Below are positions 57,517 through 64,000 of a stretch of DNA of 64,000 nt, piece after piece. The stretch is from contig NZ_BMVG01000022.1 of NCBI RefSeq assembly GCF_014650595.1, forward strand, positions 61,069-125,068, in the 5' to 3' direction. Numbering within the stretch: the stretch's first letter is position 1; the number at the start of each line of letters is the position of its first letter. This stretch comes from Streptomyces alanosinicus (GTDB taxonomy: Bacteria; Actinomycetota; Actinomycetes; Streptomycetales; Streptomycetaceae). The notes beneath the pieces are model-generated. The model was not told the DNA's origin. It did no database searches and saw nothing but the letters and a program-made list of their open reading frames with translations. A program made the translations under genes and the position numbers.

Positions 57517-58305
57517 TCAGCGAATCCCCCGCTCCCGCTCCTCCACAATGGAGTTGTACGCCGCGACCTGCGCCCGGCGCCCCGTGCGTTCCACAGGCCG
57601 CAGAGCCTCGGACCGAGCGGCCATCTCCGCGGAGGTGACCGCCGCCCCGTGCCCGTTGCCGTACGCCAGCGACACCAGCAGGGCCACCCGCTGCGCCAGT
57701 TCCAGCACCCGCGCCGCACGCGGCGGATAGCCCGGCGCCAGCACCTCCCGCCCATGCTCGGCCCGCGCCCGGTACGCGTCGATCGCCGCCTCGGCCACCG
57801 GCCCCGACCCGGCGACATCCAGCTTCGACAGCACCTGGGTCGCCGCGCGCAGCGCCTCCGCCAGCTCCCGCTCCGCCTCGCCCAGCGAGGGCACATCGGC
57901 GGGCGGCGCCTCCCGCACCGGCAGCACCTGCCAGACCACCTCGGCATGTACATCGCCCTCGGGCCCGGCCTCGTACACCTCGGGCACCAGGCCGAACGCG
58001 GCGCCGAAGCAGACCACCGCCTCCTCGGCCTCCAGGGCCCGCGCATTGAACTCCGGCGGACCGCTCAGCCCCAGCGGGTGCCCCGGCGCGGGCAGCGCCA
58101 CCCGCAGGCCGGTCACCCCCAGCGCCCGCAACCGCCCCAACGCGAGCGTGAGCCCGACCGGCGCGGATTCCCCGGGCAGCCCCTCCACCCGGTGCACCGT
58201 GTCCTCGCCCACAATGGCGAGTACGGCGTCATCCGGAGAGACAAGTCCGGCCAAAAGGGCATTTCCCCAAGCGGCAAGGCGTCCTGAACGCGGTTCCGAG
58301 AGCAT
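57517..58305 (-). CDS. Conserved hypothetical protein
   Basis: The 262-residue soluble protein begins MLSEPRSGRLAAWGNALLAGL, SPDDAVLAIVGEDTVHRVEG and later has LRVALPAPGHPLGLSGPPEFN and VVCFGAAFGLVPEV. I see no membrane helix, catalytic motif or named family. It appears conserved in streptomycetes at this locus, from memory. It is divergent from the ModF-like ATPase gene. Confidence 0.85.
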   Translation of the reverse strand: MLSEPRSGRLAAWGNALLAGLVSPDDAVLAIVGEDTVHRVEGLPGESAPVGLTLALGRLRALGVTGLRVALPAPGHPLGLSGPPEFNARALEAEEAVVCFGAAFGLVPEVYEAGPEGDVHAEVVWQVLPVREAPPADVPSLGEAERELAEALRAATQVLSKLDVAGSGPVAEAAIDAYRARAEHGREVLAPGYPPRAARVLELAQRVALLVSLAYGNGHGAAVTSAEMAARSEALRPVERTGRRAQVAAYNSIVEERERGIR

Positions 58306-58455
58306 GCCTCCACCCTAAGGACCGGACCGATGGAATGGACCGGCGCACTCGTGGCGTAGATTTCATATGGGCTGCGCCCACCGGCGCGGCGGACCGAGCC
58401 ACAGGCGTACGCGACAGCCGAGACCGGCCACACTGCAAGGGGAGACAACGCGCTC

Positions 58456-59247
58456 ATGAGCGATGTTCTGGAGCTTCAGGACGTATCCGTGGTCCGCGAG
58501 GGCCGGGCTCTGGTGGACCAGGTCTCCTGGTCGGTGAAGGAGGGCGAGCGCTGGGTCATCCTCGGCCCCAACGGCGCCGGAAAGACCACCCTCCTGAACG
58601 TCGCCTCCAGCTACCTCTTCCCCAGCAAGGGCACCGCCACCATCCTCGGTGACACCCTCGGCAAGGTCGATGTCTTCGAGCTGCGCCCCCGCATCGGTGT
58701 GGCCGGCATCGCCATGACCGAGAAGCTCCCCAAGAGCCAGACCGTCCTGCAGACCGTGCTCACCGCCGCCTACGGCATGACCGCCGGCTGGCACGAGGAG
58801 TACGACGAGGTCGACGAGCAGCGCGCCCGCGCCTTCCTCGACCGCCTCGGCATGACCGACTACGTCGACCGCCGCTTCGGCACCCTCTCCGAGGGCGAGC
58901 GCAAGCGCACCCTCATCGCCCGCGCCCTGATGACCGACCCCGAGCTGCTCCTGCTCGACGAGCCCGCCGCCGGCCTCGACCTCGGCGGCCGCGAGGACCT
59001 GGTCCGCCGCCTCGGCCGACTCGCCCGCGACCCCATCGCCCCCTCGATGATCATGGTCACGCACCATGTCGAGGAGATCGCCCCGGGCTTCACCCATGTC
59101 CTCATGATCCGCCAGGGCAAGGTTCTCGCCGCCGGCCCGATCGAGCTGGAACTGACCTCCCGCAACCTCTCCCGCTGCTTCGGTCTCCCGCTCGTCGTCG
59201 AGCAGGTCGGTGACCGCTGGACGGCTCAGGGCCTGCCGCTGTCCTGA
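58456..59247 (+). CDS. Stand-alone ABC ATPase, ModF-like
   Basis: The 263-residue ATPase has GPNGAGKTTLL (38-48), a signature-like LSEGERKR in place of LSGGQ, and Walker B LLLLDEPAAGLDLGG followed by MIMVTHH. No membrane or binding subunit is encoded nearby. ModF-like ATPases lack permease partners and have unclear roles. The LSEGE form is typical of that group. Start: ATG at 58456. Confidence 0.9.
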   Translation: MSDVLELQDVSVVREGRALVDQVSWSVKEGERWVILGPNGAGKTTLLNVASSYLFPSKGTATILGDTLGKVDVFELRPRIGVAGIAMTEKLPKSQTVLQTVLTAAYGMTAGWHEEYDEVDEQRARAFLDRLGMTDYVDRRFGTLSEGERKRTLIARALMTDPELLLLDEPAAGLDLGGREDLVRRLGRLARDPIAPSMIMVTHHVEEIAPGFTHVLMIRQGKVLAAGPIELELTSRNLSRCFGLPLVVEQVGDRWTAQGLPLS

Positions 59248-59308
59248 CTCCACCCCGACTCGGTTCGCGCCCTGTCCGTCGCCCCGGCCCCGGTCCTACC
59301 ATGACCAT

Positions 59309-59740
59309 GTGAAGGACATCGACGCATGGGTGTGGTGGCTCGTCGGCGCGGCGGCACTCGGAATCCCGCTCGTGGTCACCGCGATGCCGGAGTTCGGCAT
59401 GCTCGCGGTGGGGGCCGTCGCGGCCTCGGTCGTGGCGGGACTCGGCTTCGGCACCGTGATCCAGGTCCTCGCGTTCATCGTCGTATCCGTCGCACTCATC
59501 GCCGTCGTCCGCCCCATCGCGGCCCGGCACAGCAGACAACGCCCTCAACTCGCCACAGGTATCGACGCCCTGAAGGGCAAACAGGCCGTCGTCCTGGAAC
59601 GCGTCGACGGCTCCGGCGGCCGGATCAAGCTCGCCGGAGAGATCTGGTCGGCCCGCTCCCTCGCCACCGACCGCGCCTACGAAGTGGGCCAGGAGGTGGA
59701 TGTCGTGGAGATCGAAGGCGCCACGGCCATCGTCATCTGA
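59309..59740 (+). CDS. NfeD-family membrane protein
   Basis: The 143-residue protein has three N-terminal helices (WVWWLVGAAALGIPLVV..., VVAGLGFGTVIQVLAFIVVSVALIAV) and a C-terminal OB-fold (GKQAVVLERVDGSGGRIKLAGEIWSARS), the NfeD-short layout. NfeD proteins partner with SPFH proteins in membrane microdomains, and one follows 110 nt later. TACCAT 6 nt before GTG 59309 suggests a leaderless transcript. Confidence 0.92.
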   Translation: MKDIDAWVWWLVGAAALGIPLVVTAMPEFGMLAVGAVAASVVAGLGFGTVIQVLAFIVVSVALIAVVRPIAARHSRQRPQLATGIDALKGKQAVVLERVDGSGGRIKLAGEIWSARSLATDRAYEVGQEVDVVEIEGATAIVI

Positions 59741-59850
59741 GGCAACCGGCCCACGAGTTGGGTGAAGTCTGACAGACTCGACCAGCAAGATCTTCTGCAA
59801 GCATGAGATCTGCCGAAGGCGCCGAGGCGGAGAGGGGTACGGGGAACACG

Positions 59851-60810
59851 ATGGAACCGGTCATCATCGTCCTGATCATTCTGGTGGTGTTGGTCTTCAT
59901 CGCCCTGATCAAGACCATCCAGGTCATCCCACAGGCCAGCGCCGCCATCGTCGAGCGCTTCGGCCGCTACACACGCACCCTGAACGCGGGCCTGAACATC
60001 GTGGTCCCGTTCATCGACACCATCCGCAACCGCATCGACCTGCGCGAACAGGTCGTGCCGTTCCCGCCCCAGCCGGTGATCACCCAGGACAACCTGGTCG
60101 TCAACATCGACACGGTCATCTACTACCAGGTGACGGACGCCCGCGCGGCCACCTATGAGGTCGCCAGCTACATCCAGGCGATCGAGCAGCTGACGGTCAC
60201 CACACTCCGCAACATCATCGGCGGCATGGACCTCGAACGCACCCTGACCTCCCGCGAGGAGATCAACGCCGCCCTGCGCGGCGTCCTCGACGAGGCGACG
60301 GGCAAGTGGGGCATCCGCGTCAACCGCGTGGAACTCAAGGCCATCGAGCCGCCGACCTCCATCCAGGACTCGATGGAGAAGCAGATGCGCGCCGACCGTG
60401 ACAAGCGCGCCGCGATCCTCACCGCCGAAGGTACGCGCCAGGCCGCCATCCTCACCGCGGAGGGCGAGAAGCAGTCCCAGATCCTGCGCGCTGAAGGTGA
60501 GGCCAAGGCAGCGGCCCTGCGCGCCGAAGGTGAGGCCCAGGCGGTCCGTACGGTCTTCGAGGCGATCCACGCCGGCGACCCGGACCAGAAGCTCCTGAGC
60601 TACCAGTACCTCCAGATGCTCCCGAAGATCGCCGAGGGCGACGCCAACAAGCTCTGGATCGTCCCCAGCGAGATCGGCGACGCCCTCAAGGGCCTCTCCG
60701 GTGCCATGGGCAACTTCGGCCCCCTGGGCGGCGGTTCGGGCGGCAACGGCAAGTCCGTCCCGCCCCAGAACAACGGCCCCGACCGCTGGGAGAAGCCGAG
60801 CATCGACTGA
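59851..60810 (+). CDS. SPFH/band-7 (stomatin-like) protein
   Basis: The 319-residue protein has an N-terminal helix (VIIVLIILVVLVFIALIKT) and an SPFH domain: QASAAIVERFGRYTRTLNAGLNIVVPFID, VVTD-type YYQVTDARAATYEV, ERTLTSREEINAAL. A charged repeat region follows (AAILTAEG, SQILRAEGEAKAAALRAEGEAQA). It oligomerises in membrane microdomains, with the NfeD neighbour as partner. Start: ATG at 59851 after GGGGAA. Confidence 0.94.
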   Translation: MEPVIIVLIILVVLVFIALIKTIQVIPQASAAIVERFGRYTRTLNAGLNIVVPFIDTIRNRIDLREQVVPFPPQPVITQDNLVVNIDTVIYYQVTDARAATYEVASYIQAIEQLTVTTLRNIIGGMDLERTLTSREEINAALRGVLDEATGKWGIRVNRVELKAIEPPTSIQDSMEKQMRADRDKRAAILTAEGTRQAAILTAEGEKQSQILRAEGEAKAAALRAEGEAQAVRTVFEAIHAGDPDQKLLSYQYLQMLPKIAEGDANKLWIVPSEIGDALKGLSGAMGNFGPLGGGSGGNGKSVPPQNNGPDRWEKPSID

Positions 60811-60825
60811 GGCTCACCGGAAAAC

Positions 60826-60877
60826 GCCGGGTTCGTCCCGCGCCCCTCAGGGAAGGGACGCGCGGGACGAACCCGGC
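60826..60877. terminator. Terminator between SPFH and HNH genes
   Basis: GCCGGGTTCGTCCCGCG (60826-60842) and CGCGGGACGAACCCGGC (60861-60877) are perfect 17-bp arms around an 18-nt loop, between convergent genes. Confidence 0.92.
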
Positions 60878-60883
60878 AGACGA

Positions 60884-61390
60884 TCAGGCGGCATCCCGGG
60901 CAAGCCACTCAGGAAGCGCGTCGAGGTCCTCCCGCCCCAGAGCCAAGAGCATCGCATCGGCGGGCGTCGGCTCAAACGGCTCCTGGAGGAGCTCCATACC
61001 GGCCTGTTGCGGAGTCCGGTCGGCCTTCCGGTGATTGTCCTCCGCGCACGCGGCCACCGTATTCAGCCATGTGTCCTGCCCACCCTGCGCCCGCGGCACC
61101 ACATGGTCCACCGTCGTGGCCCTGCGCCCGCAGTACGCGCACCGGTGCCGGTCCCGGACCAGCACACCCCGCCTCGACCATGGTGCTTGTCTTCGGAACG
61201 GCACCCGTACATATCTGCACAGTCTGATCACCCGGGGCGCGGGTATGTCCACATCGGCACCGCGCATACGCAGCTCGGGATGGGCCTGCTCGACGACGGC
61301 CTTGTCCTGCAGCACCAGAACGACGGCTCGATTCAACGTCACCGTCGACAGCGGCTCGAAGCTCGCGTTCAGAACCAGCGTGTCCCGCAT
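60884..61390 (-). CDS. HNH endonuclease domain protein
   Basis: The 168-residue protein starts MRDTLVLNASFEPLSTVTL, then NRAVVLVLQDKAVV, and has an HNH domain: RDRHRCAYCGRRATTVDHVVPRAQGG, then WLNTVAACAEDNHRKADRT. CxxC and DH-x-P-x-GG, with N-x3-A-C and N-H-x-K, fit a complete metal site. These conserved actinobacterial proteins are not known restriction enzymes; a nicking or repair function is possible. ATG 61390 was chosen. Confidence 0.92.
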   Translation of the reverse strand: MRDTLVLNASFEPLSTVTLNRAVVLVLQDKAVVEQAHPELRMRGADVDIPAPRVIRLCRYVRVPFRRQAPWSRRGVLVRDRHRCAYCGRRATTVDHVVPRAQGGQDTWLNTVAACAEDNHRKADRTPQQAGMELLQEPFEPTPADAMLLALGREDLDALPEWLARDAA

Positions 61391-61472
61391 CCAGCCCACC
61401 TCCCGTGCGCACCTGCCCAGCCCCCGGCGGGCTTGGATCAACTCTGGACGGGCGCGCCGAGATGGACAACGC

Positions 61473-61519
61473 AATAAAAAATGCCCGCCTCCGATCACGT
61501 CCAAGACCGGAGGCGGGCA
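61473..61519 (-). terminator. Intrinsic terminator with T-run for the PEBP-family gene
   Basis: TGCCCGCCTCCG (61482-61493) and CGGAGGCGGGCA (61508-61519) are perfect 12-bp arms. On the minus strand the hairpin is followed by TTTTTTATT, a canonical rho-independent tail that is unusual in this GC-rich genome. Confidence 0.92.
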
Positions 61520-61558
61520 AACGTTCAATGAACGCTCGGCTGAATCGTGGCGCTGCGC

Positions 61559-62098
61559 TCAGCCCTGCGCGGGATTCTCGTACTCACCGATGAGCTGAGC
61601 CCGGGCGATCGCGTGGAACCGCAGATTGAAGCCGACGACGGCGGGCGAGACATCGCCGTCCGGACCGAGCTTCTCCTGGTCCACCGCGTACACAGTGAAG
61701 ACGTACCGGTGCGGCCCGTCCCCGGGCGGCGGCGCGGCACCGCCGAAGTCCTTCGTCCCGTAGTCGTTGCGCACATGCACCGCGCCCTCGGGCAGACCCT
61801 CGAACTTCCCGCCGCCCGCACCCGCCGGCAGCTCCGTCACGGAGGCCGGGATGTCGAACAGGACCCAGTGCCAGAACCCGCTGCCGGTCGGCGCGTCGGG
61901 GTCGTAGCACGTCACGGCGAAACTCTTGGTCTCCGCAGGGAACCCCTCCCAGCGCAGTTGCGGAGACGTATTGCCCTCCGCATGGACCTGGGCGCTCCCC
62001 AGCGTCGCACTCTCCTTGACGTCCGCGCTCGTCACGGTGAACGACGGCACGGGCGGATGGAAGTCGTGGGGGAGCGGCCGCCGCTTGAGCTCGGTCAC
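61559..62098 (-). CDS. YbhB/YbcL-family Raf-kinase-inhibitor-like (PEBP) protein
   Basis: The 179-residue protein has the PEBP motifs SPQLRWEGFPAET, VTCYDPDAPTGSGFWHWVLFDIP (as CYDPDAPTGSGFWHW) and GPHRYVFTVYAVD. Bacterial PEBP proteins bind small anions or phosphoryl groups; the function is mostly unknown. Start is GTG at 62098. The Spo0M-like gene is 45 nt upstream, so the two may be co-transcribed. Confidence 0.93.
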   Translation of the reverse strand: MTELKRRPLPHDFHPPVPSFTVTSADVKESATLGSAQVHAEGNTSPQLRWEGFPAETKSFAVTCYDPDAPTGSGFWHWVLFDIPASVTELPAGAGGGKFEGLPEGAVHVRNDYGTKDFGGAAPPPGDGPHRYVFTVYAVDQEKLGPDGDVSPAVVGFNLRFHAIARAQLIGEYENPAQG

Positions 62099-62143
62099 CT
62101 CGGTACCTCCTGATCGATGATCTGCAACCAGCGGTTCCCGAGC

Positions 62144-62926
62144 CTAGAACCAGTTGCGCTTGCTGCCGACCTCGGACAGCCACTGGTTCAGATAAGCCGC
62201 CCAGTCGGTCCCCTGCCAGTCGTGCTGCCCCACCTGGAAGGACCGGTAGGTGTCCGAGCCCTCACTGAACAGACCCGGCTTCTTGTCCATCTCCAGTACG
62301 ACGTCCATCGCGTGCTCGTCGGCCACGAAGCTCAGCTCGACCTGGTTCAGGCCCCGGTACTGAGCCGGCGGGTGGAACTCGATCTCCTGGTAGAACGGCA
62401 GCGTCTGCCGCGTGCCCCGGATGTGCCCCTGCTCCATGTCCGCGTTCTTGAAACGGAAGCCCAGCTGGATGAACGCGTCCAGGATCGCCTTCTGCGCCGG
62501 CAGCGGATGCACATTGATGGGGTCCAGATCGCCGGAGTCCACGGCCCGCGCGATCGCCAGCTCGGTCGTCACCCCGATGTGCATCCCGCGCAGCGCCTGC
62601 CCGTCGATCATGGTGACCGGCGTCTCCCAGGGGACCTCAAGACCGAACGGAACGGCGTGCACCGCACCGGCCTGCAGCTCGAAGGCCCCGCCGAGCCGCA
62701 CCTTGGTGAACTCGATGTTCTGCTTGTACTCCTCGTCGCCACGCTCCACCTCGACCCTGGCCTGCAGACCGACGGACAGCCCCTCGATGTCCTGGTTCAC
62801 CGACCCGCCCTGGATACGCACCTCACCCTGGACGACCCCGCCCGGGACGACGTTGACCTCGGTCAGCACCGTCTCGACCGACGCCCCGCCGGCACCGAGG
62901 CTCGCGAGCAGCTTCTTGAACGCCAT
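62144..62926 (-). CDS. Sporulation-control Spo0M-like protein
   Basis: The 260-residue protein matches the Spo0M/arrestin-fold family: MAFKKLLASLGAGGASVETVL, VNVVPGGVVQGEVRIQGG, PFGLEVPWETPVTM, GMHIGVTTELAIARAVD, ending DWQGTDWAAYLNQWLSEVG. In Bacillus Spo0M affects sporulation and cytoskeletal balance. Start: ATG at 62926. Confidence 0.93.
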   Translation of the reverse strand: MAFKKLLASLGAGGASVETVLTEVNVVPGGVVQGEVRIQGGSVNQDIEGLSVGLQARVEVERGDEEYKQNIEFTKVRLGGAFELQAGAVHAVPFGLEVPWETPVTMIDGQALRGMHIGVTTELAIARAVDSGDLDPINVHPLPAQKAILDAFIQLGFRFKNADMEQGHIRGTRQTLPFYQEIEFHPPAQYRGLNQVELSFVADEHAMDVVLEMDKKPGLFSEGSDTYRSFQVGQHDWQGTDWAAYLNQWLSEVGSKRNWF

Positions 62927-63026
62927 TGACTCTCCCTTTACGAAGGACCCTCGACCCCTACAAACGCGATCCGCCCGCTGCCGGTTCCGCCGGCCCGCCG
63001 CCCCGACTGCACTACGCTCGGACGGC

Positions 63027-63677
63027 ATGATCGCGCCCCCGGACCGTACGCCACTGCCCCGAGACTTCTTCGACCGCCCGGTCCTGGACGTGGCACCGGA
63101 CCTTGTCGGACGCATCCTCGTCCGTACGACCCCCGACGGCCCGATCGCCCTCCGCCTGACAGAGGTCGAGGCGTACGACGGCCCGAACGATCCCGGCTCA
63201 CATGCCTACCGTGGCCGCACCGCCCGCAACGCGGTGATGTTCGGTCCGCCCGGACATGTGTACGTCTACTTCACCTACGGCATGTGGCACTGCATGAACC
63301 TCGTCTGCGGCCCCGAGGGCCGGGCGAGCGCGGTGCTGCTCCGCGCCGGCGAGGTCATCGAGGGCGTCGAGCTGGCGCGCAAACGGCGACTTTCGGCCCG
63401 GAACGACAAGGAACTGGCCAAGGGTCCGGCACGCCTGGCGACGGCCCTGGGCATCGACCGCGCCCTGGACGGCACGGACGCGTGCGCCACCGGCGAGACC
63501 CCGCTGCGGATGCTGACCGGTACGCCCGTACCCGCTGACCAGGTACGAAGCGGCCCTCGCACCGGAGTCTCCGGCGAAGGCGGCAATGGCGACATCCACC
63601 CCTGGCGTTACTGGGTGGCCAATGACCCGACGGTGAGCCCCTATCGGGCCCATGTACCGAGGCGCCGCTCAAGTTGA
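63027..63677 (+). CDS. mpg: 3-methyladenine DNA glycosylase (AAG/MPG type)
   Basis: The 216-residue protein has LPRDFFDRPVLDVAPDLVGRILV, the catalytic TEVEAYDGPNDPGSHAYRG (Glu), VMFGPPGHVYVYFTYGMWHCMN, VLLRAGEVIEG, RLATALGI and DIHPWRYWVAND. It excises alkylated purines. TACGCT with 8 nt to ATG 63027 could mean a leaderless transcript. Its TGA stop lies inside the -35 hexamer of the following rRNA promoter. Confidence 0.95.
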   Translation: MIAPPDRTPLPRDFFDRPVLDVAPDLVGRILVRTTPDGPIALRLTEVEAYDGPNDPGSHAYRGRTARNAVMFGPPGHVYVYFTYGMWHCMNLVCGPEGRASAVLLRAGEVIEGVELARKRRLSARNDKELAKGPARLATALGIDRALDGTDACATGETPLRMLTGTPVPADQVRSGPRTGVSGEGGNGDIHPWRYWVANDPTVSPYRAHVPRRRSS

Positions 63678-63702
63678 CGCACCTTACGAAGGTGCGTAAC
63701 GT
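63674..63702 (+). promoter_or_regulatory. First rrn promoter, with a hairpin between -35 and -10
   Basis: TTGACG (63674-63679) and TAACGT (63697-63702) are separated by 17 nt. The spacer contains the perfect inverted repeat GCACCTT-ACG-AAGGTGC (63679-63695). The -35 overlaps the mpg stop codon. The repeat may be an operator or the mpg terminator. Confidence 0.7.
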
Positions 63703-64000
63703 ATCCCGAGCCGCTGAACCGGGTACGGCAATCGCCTGCAGCCGGAGCGGCCACCCACTACCTAGCTACAGCCCCTCGGCGGGGTCGATTTCGGCGCGCC
63801 CTTGTGCCCGAATTCGAAGCCGCGAGACTCGATTATGAGTCGCCGAGAGAATGAGCTAACGTAGTGAATGTCGAAAGGGCCACGGCGAAAGCCGAAAACC
63901 CCCAGACAAATCCCGCCGACAGGGAATCGGACGCCGAAAGGATCTGATAGAGTCGGAAACGCAAGACCGAAGGGAAGCGCCCGGAGGAAAGCCCGAGAGG
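63703..64000 (+). promoter_or_regulatory. rRNA operon leader with additional promoter-like elements
   Basis: No protein gene is seen. A second TAACGT (63857-63862) is preceded by TTATGA at an 18-nt spacing. An extended -10 TG-A-TAGAGT is at 63945-63953. The last ~60 nt (GATCTGATAGAGTCGGAAAC, then GACCGAAGGGAAGCGCCC and GGAGGAAAGCCCGAGAGG) match from memory the leader upstream of 16S rRNA in streptomycetes. The rRNA genes themselves lie beyond the window. A GACTC-GATTAT-GAGTC repeat is at 63826-63841. Confidence 0.72.

Noticed and set aside
1..64000. Prophage, integrative element or biosynthetic gene cluster
   Set aside because: No integrase, transposase, tRNA attachment site, polyketide or peptide synthetase genes; gene order looks like conserved core chromosome.

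Overview
The window is a stretch of chromosomal core from a Streptomyces-type actinomycete. The evidence is the very high GC with strong third-position GC bias, GTG and TTG starts, a chaplin gene, the actinomycete Asp23/AmaP envelope-stress cluster, a streptomycete-type dispersed intergenic repeat and an rRNA-operon leader at the right edge. I see no prophage, transposase, CRISPR array or biosynthetic gene cluster. Gene content and order resemble, from memory, the conserved cobD-to-rrn region of Streptomyces genomes. I could not align it.

Left part (1-11 kb). The 5' end of a cobalamin biosynthesis gene (cobD) lies behind a cobalamin riboswitch. It is followed by a PiT phosphate transporter with a PHO-box-like direct repeat, a secreted GH25 muramidase, a class II aldolase ending in a 13-bp tandem repeat, an alpha/beta hydrolase, a large unknown protein, a VOC-fold protein, a heavily deleted zinc-metallopeptidase remnant and a beta-propeller-like membrane protein. 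An ABC-F ATPase gene is preceded by a leaderless seven-codon ORF and a hairpin, which looks like attenuation control.

Middle part (11-35 kb). An enoyl-CoA hydratase and a P10-family protein flank a five-gene Asp23/AmaP-type cluster. Next come an SDR without the usual Tyr/Lys, a GH15 enzyme, SURF1, and an exonuclease/BRCT protein. A TetR regulator has a perfect operator-like palindrome and faces a compact catabolic operon (acetoacetate-decarboxylase-like protein, SDR, two amidohydrolases). A VIT1-type metal transporter, an alcohol dehydrogenase, a CopD-like protein, a CoA transferase, two tandem secreted subtilisins and the DUF485/ActP acetate uptake pair follow.

Right part (35-64 kb). Housekeeping genes dominate: moaA, tyrS, the TldD/TldE pair, fabG-fabI and serB. 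Between them are a GntR regulator divergent from a leaderless MFS transporter with a 39-residue companion protein, a SixA-type phosphatase, a two-FHA ABC exporter, and a secreted transglycosylase with a structured 5' leader. Then come an SDR/QueA-like pair, a GAF histidine kinase with a NarL-type response regulator, a chpE-like chaplin, a ModF-like ATPase, an NfeD/SPFH pair, an HNH endonuclease, a PEBP-family protein, a Spo0M-like protein and 3-methyladenine DNA glycosylase. The glycosylase stop codon overlaps the first of several promoter-like elements feeding an rRNA operon that lies beyond the window. Most convergent gene pairs are separated by near-perfect long hairpins typical of actinomycete terminators.
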